Source: Bradyrhizobium altum (GTDB lineage Bacteria > Pseudomonadota > Alphaproteobacteria > Rhizobiales > Xanthobacteraceae). Taken from it: 45,562 nt of DNA. Below the pieces are notes generated by a model. It had not been told where the DNA came from and made no database searches. It saw only the letters and a program-made list of their open reading frames with translations. The position numbers and the translations under genes are program-made. Location of the stretch: positions 1-45,562 of the forward strand of contig NZ_JACMYP010000037.1 in NCBI RefSeq assembly GCF_020889705.1. Direction: 5' to 3'. This document shows, in pieces, positions 42,827 to 45,562 of this stretch (position 1 is its first letter; each line of letters begins with the position of its first letter).

Positions 42827-44963
42827 CGCTTGCTGCCTTCCAGGGACGATCGGCAGGAGCGAGGCTGCTGCCGGCGAGATCCTCGACCTCGTTGACCAGC
42901 GCCTCGGCACGACCGATCAGTGCGCGGGCGTAAGACGGATTGATCGGCCGATGCCCGAAAGCTGCGCCATCGAGTTGCGAGTTGATCTCGCGCGCCAGGG
43001 CGGCTCGCCTCGCGGTGATCGTGCCGATCGTGTCGAGATAGCGCTGATAGCCGACGTCGCCGCCCTTGATGGCCTGGGTCGCAAGGGCAAGGCCGTTGCG
43101 TCCGAGTTGGCCGAGCGGACCGTTGATCCTCTTGGCGGCGCGCGCCAGATCCATATAGGTCTCGCGATCGTTTGCGAGCTCCGCTGGCAGCGCGTCCGCT
43201 TCGAGCGCATCGACAAGCACGACGCCGTCGTGGATGTAGCGGTCGGTCAGGCCCAGCAATGCCAGCATGGTGGGCCGCAGGTCCGCGTGGTGCGAGAGGA
43301 TGTCCGGTGTTTCGCCGCGGTGAGCGATGCCCGGCCCAGCCATGCCGAACCAGCTGCCGGCGAGAATTTGCGCGATGTCGCCGCGCACCCACGCCGTGTC
43401 GGGATCGACCGCAATGCAGGCCGGCGGTTGTGCGCAGTCGGCGCGGCTGGCGGCCGTCCGGATGATGTAGTCGGGATCGGCGAACATCAGGACATGCGGC
43501 GTGCGCGCGGGGCTTGCCGTGACCATGTGCATGAGCTGCATCTGGGCGCGGTCCGCGACCATCGATGTCAGGCGATCGCTCTTGCCGGTGACCGGGTTGA
43601 CGACGCCAAGCTTGCCGACGTCCTGCGCGAGCGTGCGCGTCAGCGGATCGGTGGATAGCGGATTGCCGCGGATGTAGAACGGCGGCGTGTTGCCGGCTTG
43701 AACATCGAACGCGGTGACGTTGCGCCGCTCGGTCGCGAGCAGCCGATCGATGGCGATGCTAATCGCGCCGGTCGGCCCGTAGCTGCACGGCACCGCGACG
43801 CCATCGCACGCCGGCGGGCTGGGTGGGCCGCCGACAAAGCGGTCGTTGCTTGTGGGCACCACGACGAACAGCGTGTTGCGCGTGGTGATCCCGCTTGCCG
43901 CGAGCCGGTCGACAAAGGCCTTGAAGGCCGCATCGTCTGCCGCGAGCCTGGCGACATGCTCAGTTTCGCCGGGGCCGAGGGCGCGCCGGCGCGCGGCGGC
44001 CGGCCGGTGCGCATTGCCGATTCCGACATAGACCACCGGGACGCCGGCCTCCAGCATCGCCGCGGCATAGCCGAGCGATTGGGCGGCCGTTGTCTCCGAC
44101 GCGCCGGGAAAGCCCGGGTGGCCTGCGTCGTCGTCGATGATATCGCCGTCCAGATCCTTGACCGGGCCGTCCGGCGAGATCACCGGCTGCACATTGCGGT
44201 TGCCGAACAACGCGCTGAAGCCGGCGTAGCCGCCCGGCTCATCGGGCAGCAGATCGGGACGCGCATTGGCGTTGCTGCACAATGCACTGCCGCGGGCGCA
44301 ATGGATGGCGATGCCGAGCAGATCGGCGCGCACCTTGCGCGGATCGCCGGCAGCAGCGCGCGCTTCGGAGGCACCGAGCGTGGCCGCGACCTCGGGGCCG
44401 ATCTCCTGCAGCGTCAGACCTGTCGTTGCGAACGCGCCGACGTCGCAGCCGGCTGATGTGAACGGCACCCATGGCGCGGGCACGGTCTTGCCGGTGTCGG
44501 CCAGCATCAGCGGCTTGCCGTCGCTGCTGTTCGCGGTCCAGTAGGCGAAGGCGCTGGCGAAGCCAACGCTGCCGTCGCTGCGGAGCGCAGCGCTGCTGTC
44601 GCCGATCGGCACGCCCATGCGGTCGCCATGCAAACCGGTCAGGATCGTGAGCACGTCTGTGGCTGTCTGGGCCAGCGGCGAGGTCTGGTGATTGCTCCCG
44701 ATGATTCCGCCGCGCGTGATGAAATCGCGCAAATGTGGCATCTGCTCGAGGTCCGACGGAACGTTCGGATTGTCGCGGCGCAGGTGAACGTTGTCGAACT
44801 CGATCTGCACGACGCGCTTGATCACACCGCCGCGCGAGCGCAGCTCGCACGCGGCGAGCGCCTGTCCGGCCCCGGTGCTGCACGTCACGATGCAATCCAG
44901 CGCCAGGAACAGGGCGCCGAGCAGCAGCGGCATGAGGCCGGCACGGATGCGACTCGAACGCAT
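42816..44963 (-). CDS. Alkaline-phosphatase-superfamily exoprotein, candidate type II secretion cargo
   Basis: 715 residues. Signal peptide MRSSRIRAGLMPLLLGALFL followed by a cleavage region near AGQALA. The mature protein has features of the alkaline phosphatase/sulfatase/phosphodiesterase superfamily: VQIEFDNVHLRRDNPNVPSD with metal-type Asp, SPLAQTATDVLTILTG where a Thr/Ser nucleophile is expected, HVLMFADPDYI, and GPGIAHRGETPDILSHHADL followed by RPTMLALLGL, the usual C-terminal metal ligands (His in SHHADLRPT). Residues 590-700 are helical. First gene of the operon with gspD, so it is probably exported through this secretion system. Substrate (phosphate ester or sulfate) not determinable. 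Confidence 0.75.
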   Translation of the reverse strand: MRSSRIRAGLMPLLLGALFLALDCIVTCSTGAGQALAACELRSRGGVIKRVVQIEFDNVHLRRDNPNVPSDLEQMPHLRDFITRGGIIGSNHQTSPLAQTATDVLTILTGLHGDRMGVPIGDSSAALRSDGSVGFASAFAYWTANSSDGKPLMLADTGKTVPAPWVPFTSAGCDVGAFATTGLTLQEIGPEVAATLGASEARAAAGDPRKVRADLLGIAIHCARGSALCSNANARPDLLPDEPGGYAGFSALFGNRNVQPVISPDGPVKDLDGDIIDDDAGHPGFPGASETTAAQSLGYAAAMLEAGVPVVYVGIGNAHRPAAARRRALGPGETEHVARLAADDAAFKAFVDRLAASGITTRNTLFVVVPTSNDRFVGGPPSPPACDGVAVPCSYGPTGAISIAIDRLLATERRNVTAFDVQAGNTPPFYIRGNPLSTDPLTRTLAQDVGKLGVVNPVTGKSDRLTSMVADRAQMQLMHMVTASPARTPHVLMFADPDYIIRTAASRADCAQPPACIAVDPDTAWVRGDIAQILAGSWFGMAGPGIAHRGETPDILSHHADLRPTMLALLGLTDRYIHDGVVLVDALEADALPAELANDRETYMDLARAAKRINGPLGQLGRNGLALATQAIKGGDVGYQRYLDTIGTITARRAALAREINSQLDGAAFGHRPINPSYARALIGRAEALVNEVEDLAGSSLAPADRPWKAASDAH

Positions 44964-45340
44964 GACGCCACGTCTTTGATACCGGTGTTTCGTCTCGACG
45001 ATCTCGATGTCGATGGAAGCCGCAGCGTCGGCTGGATGCCGCCTGCTGCACGTCTTGAGTGTGTGCGGCTTGGATGACGCCGTCGTTACAACAACTCTCG
45101 CGCGATGCGCATGGCGACAATGTCCGGCTGTGATTCATCTTCACAGATTTGACGCATACACGCCGCGACGCGCGACATCTTGCGCCGCTTGCAACGAGAA
45201 GGCTTGCAACACGCGTGCGCCTGGCGCAGGTTGATTGTCGCACGCGCTGATGACGATCCATCGACGCTGGTGCACGCAGACAAGTACACGCACGCAAGTA
45301 CACGCACGCAAGTACACCCGGACAAATGGACGGCCGGCAG
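44964..45340. promoter_or_regulatory. Divergent intergenic region with palindrome and tandem repeat
   Basis: About 375 bases between the phosphatase-gspD operon (minus) and the GspC/N-like gene (plus). Contains CTGTGA at 45,128-45,133 and TCACAG at 45,141-45,146, a dyad like a CRP/FNR-family site but with spacing 7 instead of 6. It also holds the tandem repeat listed separately. Open frames crossing it are judged spurious. Confidence 0.45.
45282..45317 (+). repeat. Tandem 14-bp repeat, about 2.6 copies
   Basis: The unit AAGTACACGCACGC occurs twice exactly (45,282-45,295 and 45,296-45,309), followed by AAGTACAC. It lies 24 bases before the start of the GspC/N-like gene. Confidence 0.75.
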
Positions 45341-45562
45341 ATGTCGATCGCATTGCAATCGTTGATGGTCGCTGCGCTTTGTCTTTGTGCGTTGTTTGCT
45401 CGCGCTGCGGAAGTTCCGGCAGGCGGCGAGGTCATCGTCGACAATCCGGTGGAGCTCCAGCCGCTGCAACAGTTGAGCGCGACCAGGGACAAGCCGCTGT
45501 TCTCGGCCGCGCGGCGGGCGCCTGCGAAGCCGGTCGCGCCGGTGGCGCGGCAGGAACCGCCG
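45341..45562 (+). CDS. GspC/GspN-like type II secretion protein (3' end cut by window edge)
   Basis: The open frame to the window edge begins MSIALQSLMVAALCLCALFA, a signal peptide or membrane anchor. It continues VDNPVELQPLQQLSATRDKP and LFSAARRAPAKPV. The L-SATR-x-K/R-PLF motif followed by a Pro/Ala-rich linker is typical of the alphaproteobacterial GspC/GspN-like protein that links platform and secretin. Only 74 residues are visible, so the HR domain cannot be checked. ATG 45,326 in frame is an alternative start. Divergent from the gspD operon. Confidence 0.65.
   Translation, partial: MSIALQSLMVAALCLCALFARAAEVPAGGEVIVDNPVELQPLQQLSATRDKPLFSAARRAPAKPVAPVARQEPP

Noticed and set aside
41741..42895. 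384-codon plus-strand frame
   Set aside because: Antisense shadow of gspD.
44239..45492. 417-codon minus-strand frame spanning the divergent region
   Set aside because: Runs out of frame through the phosphatase-like gene and across the intergenic repeat; Arg/Cys/Ser-rich random composition.
1..45562. CRISPR arrays, rRNA genes, complete insertion sequences or prophage modules
   Set aside because: No regularly spaced repeats, no rRNA-like sequence, no intact transposase, integrase or phage structural gene could be identified.

Overview
The window looks like the chromosome of a high-GC alphaproteobacterium, most likely Bradyrhizobium or a close relative. This is inferred from the codon use, the arrangement of the type II secretion genes, and several small proteins that resemble Bradyrhizobium families as I remember them. 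No database search was possible. Two regions differ sharply. Positions 1 to about 20,930 are an accessory region full of gene fragments and frameshifted small genes. From about 22,200 to the end the DNA is tightly packed with intact genes. The border lies near a 45-base copy of the 3' half of a tRNA-Gln(UUG) at 20,886-20,930, the usual scar of an element integrated at a tRNA gene.

Accessory region: (a) the start of an alpha/beta hydrolase and the tail of a flavin monooxygenase pseudogene, 1-1,090; (b) two tandem class III adenylate/guanylate cyclases with TolB-like and TPR regions, 2,032-5,600, bracketed by imperfect ~100-bp direct repeats; (c) remnants at 5,805-7,320 (ATP-dependent DNA ligase, a rhizobial hypothetical, a CheR/PAS coiled coil, an HWE kinase); (d) a probable exopolysaccharide cluster at 9,352-14,236 (multi-cysteine TackOD1-like protein, processive GT2 glycosyltransferase, HlyD-like protein broken by two frameshifts, Tat-exported glycoside-hydrolase-like protein); (e) from 14,300 to 20,900 a field of small rhizobial genes, about half of them broken by single-base deletions.

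Conserved region: a secreted small protein and a UDP-glucuronate decarboxylase are followed by a type II secretion system. One minus-strand operon runs ECF sigma factor - 61-aa ORF - gspE-F-H-I-J-K-L-M with ATGA overlaps between many genes. Upstream of it lie two large TPR proteins, one with a GT9-like glycosyltransferase domain and one resembling O-GlcNAc transferase (GT41). A 643-aa PstS-like secreted protein and the major pseudopilin gspG lie on the plus strand. A second minus-strand operon holds an alkaline-phosphatase-superfamily exoprotein, the secretin gspD and a periplasmic ClpP-like protease. A GspC/GspN-like gene starts at the right edge.

A likely picture: the sigma factor drives its own secretion operon. 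The PstS-like protein and the phosphatase-like protein are the best candidate cargos, suggesting a role in phosphate or organophosphate acquisition. The TPR glycosyltransferases may modify secreted or envelope proteins. Within the window gspO (prepilin peptidase) and a complete gspC are missing.
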